This document shows, piece by piece, positions 62,722-64,000 of a stretch of 64,000 nucleotides of DNA; the stretch's first letter is position 1, and the number at the start of each line of letters is the position of its first letter. Origin of the DNA: Microbacterium sp. Clip185 (GTDB taxonomy: Bacteria > Actinomycetota > Actinomycetes > Actinomycetales > Microbacteriaceae). The notes beneath the pieces were generated by a model. The model was not told the DNA's origin, made no database searches, and was given only the letters and a program-made list of their open reading frames with translations. The DNA is taken from assembly GCF_028743715.1 (NCBI RefSeq), contig NZ_CP117996.1, positions 1,426,001 to 1,490,000 on the forward strand, in the 5' to 3' direction. The translations under genes were made by a program, and so were the position numbers.

Positions 62722-64000
62722 TCATAGCGTGTGCAGGGGCTTGCCTGCCAGGGCCAGGAACGCTTCGGACAGCGCCTCGCTCTGCGTGGGGTGCGCGTGG
62801 ATGAAGGGAACCACATCCTCGGGGTGCGCATCCCAGCCGATCACCAGTTGCGCTTCGGTGATCAGCTCGCCCACTCGCGGGCCCGCGAGATGGACGCCCA
62901 CCACCGGGCCGTCGACGCGTCGGATCACCCGTGCGACGCCGCCGCCGCCCAGGATCTCACTGCGTGCGTTGCCCGCGAGGTTGTAGTCGACGACACGGAT
63001 GCCGTCGGCGCCGTATCGATCCTCGGCCACTGCGCGGGTGATGCCCACCGATGCAAGCTCCGGTGAGCTGTACACCACGCGGGGGACCAGCTCGTCCGAG
63101 ACGATCGTCGGCTCCAGGCCCGCGATGCGCTCGGCTACGGCGATGCCGTGCTGGAAGCCGCGGTGGGCGAGTTGCGGTCCCGCCACGATGTCGCCGACGG
63201 CCCAGATGCCCGGCACAGCGGTGCGCAGCCGCTCGTCGACGACGACGAAGCCTCGGTCGAGGACGACCCCGGCCTCCTCGAGTCCGATGCCGTCGGCCGC
63301 GGGCTCGCGGCCCACGGCCACCAGAAGGTAGTCGCCGGTGATCACGGTGCCGTCGGCCAACTCCACCCGAACCTGCTCCGAATCCTGCGTGACTGCGGCG
63401 AAGGGGGAGCCGAGCCGCGTCTGGATGCCACGGCGGCGGAAGGCGCGGGCGAGCTGCTGACGCAGGATCTCGTCCTCGGCCGGTACGAGGGTGTCGGCAG
63501 CCTCTACGACCGTGACCTCGGCACCGAGGGAGCGCCACAGGCTGGCGAACTCGACACCGATGACTCCTCCGCCCAGCACGATCGCCCGCGACGGAACCTG
63601 GTCGAGCTCGAGCGCTGTCTCGCTGGAGAGGATGCGGCCGCCGAGCTCGATCCCGAGAGTGCGCGTGCGCGCTCCCGTGGCGACGACGATGTCGGTCGCT
63701 CGAATCGTCTCGCCGTCCACCTCGACCACGCCGGGGGAGACGATGCGGCCCCGGCCGGGGATGATCTCCACGCCGCGTGCAGCCAGCAGGCCTTGCAGCC
63801 CCTTGTACTTCTTCGCGACCAGATCTACGCGGAACGCGTGCATCGCGGGAACGTCGATCTCCTCGAGCGTCGCTTTCACGCCCAAAGACGGTCCTTCACG
63901 GACCGCATCCGCCGTCTCGCCGACGTGCAGAAGCGCCTTCGTAGGGACACAGCCTCGGTGCAGGCACGTACCGCCGACCTTGTCGGCCTCGATGACGATG
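62722..64000 (-). CDS. lpd: Dihydrolipoyl dehydrogenase E3 (5' truncated by window edge)
   Basis: About 426 residues are visible and the frame runs off the right edge, so only the N-terminal FAD-binding start is missing. The redox disulfide is in GGTCLHRGCVPTK, the second Rossmann motif is VLGGGVIGVEFAS, and the C-terminal catalytic pair is HAHPTQSE. It reoxidises lipoamide for the PDH and 2-oxoglutarate complexes using NAD+. Position directly upstream of the E2 gene on the same strand suggests co-transcription (lpd then E2). Confidence 0.95.
   Translation of the reverse strand, partial: IVIEADKVGGTCLHRGCVPTKALLHVGETADAVREGPSLGVKATLEEIDVPAMHAFRVDLVAKKYKGLQGLLAARGVEIIPGRGRIVSPGVVEVDGETIRATDIVVATGARTRTLGIELGGRILSSETALELDQVPSRAIVLGGGVIGVEFASLWRSLGAEVTVVEAADTLVPAEDEILRQQLARAFRRRGIQTRLGSPFAAVTQDSEQVRVELADGTVITGDYLLVAVGREPAADGIGLEEAGVVLDRGFVVVDERLRTAVPGIWAVGDIVAGPQLAHRGFQHGIAVAERIAGLEPTIVSDELVPRVVYSSPELASVGITRAVAEDRYGADGIRVVDYNLAGNARSEILGGGGVARVIRRVDGPVVGVHLAGPRVGELITEAQLVIGWDAHPEDVVPFIHAHPTQSEALSEAFLALAGKPLHTL

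Overview
The window is gene-dense (about 70% G+C, overlapping ATGA/TGATG gene junctions, frequent GTG starts, TANNNT -10 boxes) and carries an actinobacterial gene set: leaderless genes, an actinobacterial-type leuA leader, a FasR-fabD-fabH-acpP-fabF locus next to a homodimeric aceE, GlnR boxes, PpgK, DUF3145, DUF4191 and WXG100 proteins. It most resembles Microbacteriaceae such as Microbacterium (inference from gene content and order; no search was possible). Most of it is core chromosome.

Layout. 1-6567: rsmE (5' cut), HIT protein, phoH, ybeY, a CorC-type membrane protein and era in one tight operon, then a leucine leader peptide and leuA. 6581-6657 is a very long two-tier palindrome. 6660-16599: TRIC channel, recO, uppS, PIG-L deacetylase, FrnE-type DsbA, glutathione peroxidase, and the dusB-dgt-dnaG operon with an orphan ABC ATPase. 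16652-20073: tRNA-Asn, flotillin, def, DMT transporter, tRNA-Met. 20091-24994: small zinc-finger-like protein, an alr-ddl pair behind an inverted repeat, an MFS_3 exporter and DUF3145. 25127-32697 (minus): aceE-fasR-fabD-fabH-acpP-fabF, linking acetyl-CoA supply to type II fatty acid synthesis. 32868-32940: tRNA-Val.

33086-36920 is the accessory part: six plus-strand genes with WXG100, tandem YbaB-like, EspC-like, WXG-containing, lipoprotein and SUKH-like products, with no type VII secretion machinery beside them and locally low G+C. 36932-39500: AraC/DUF2000 divergent pair and secreted PKD-like and lipoprotein genes. 39718-42425: an ssuBAC-type ABC importer. 42567-45360: zinc-ribbon coiled coil, a PolA-like polymerase with unusual motifs, and RNase P RNA. 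45372-51228: a small protein, ppgK, a SPOR-like protein, glnA2 and glnE.

51277-55841 is a copper-handling operon (membrane protein, CopC, PCuAC, Tat-exported Dyp peroxidase, PepSY protein) between glnE and glnA1. 56028-64000: DUF4190 protein, glnA1 behind a double GlnR box, RDD protein, DUF4191, a membrane-anchored degenerate kinase-like protein, the lipoyl E2 gene and lpd (5' cut). As I recall it, the order E2 / DUF4191 / RDD / glnA1 / glnE / glnA2 parallels Mycobacterium tuberculosis, so the copper operon looks like an insertion into a conserved block. The PDH E1 (aceE), shared E2 and lpd are all here, though not contiguous.

Most interesting items: the orphan type VII-like cassette, the leuA leader with a possible ribosome-site-sequestering pseudoknot, the double GlnR site, the pseudokinase-like membrane protein, the copper operon, the alr-ddl locus with its inverted repeat, and three different palindromic intergenic elements.
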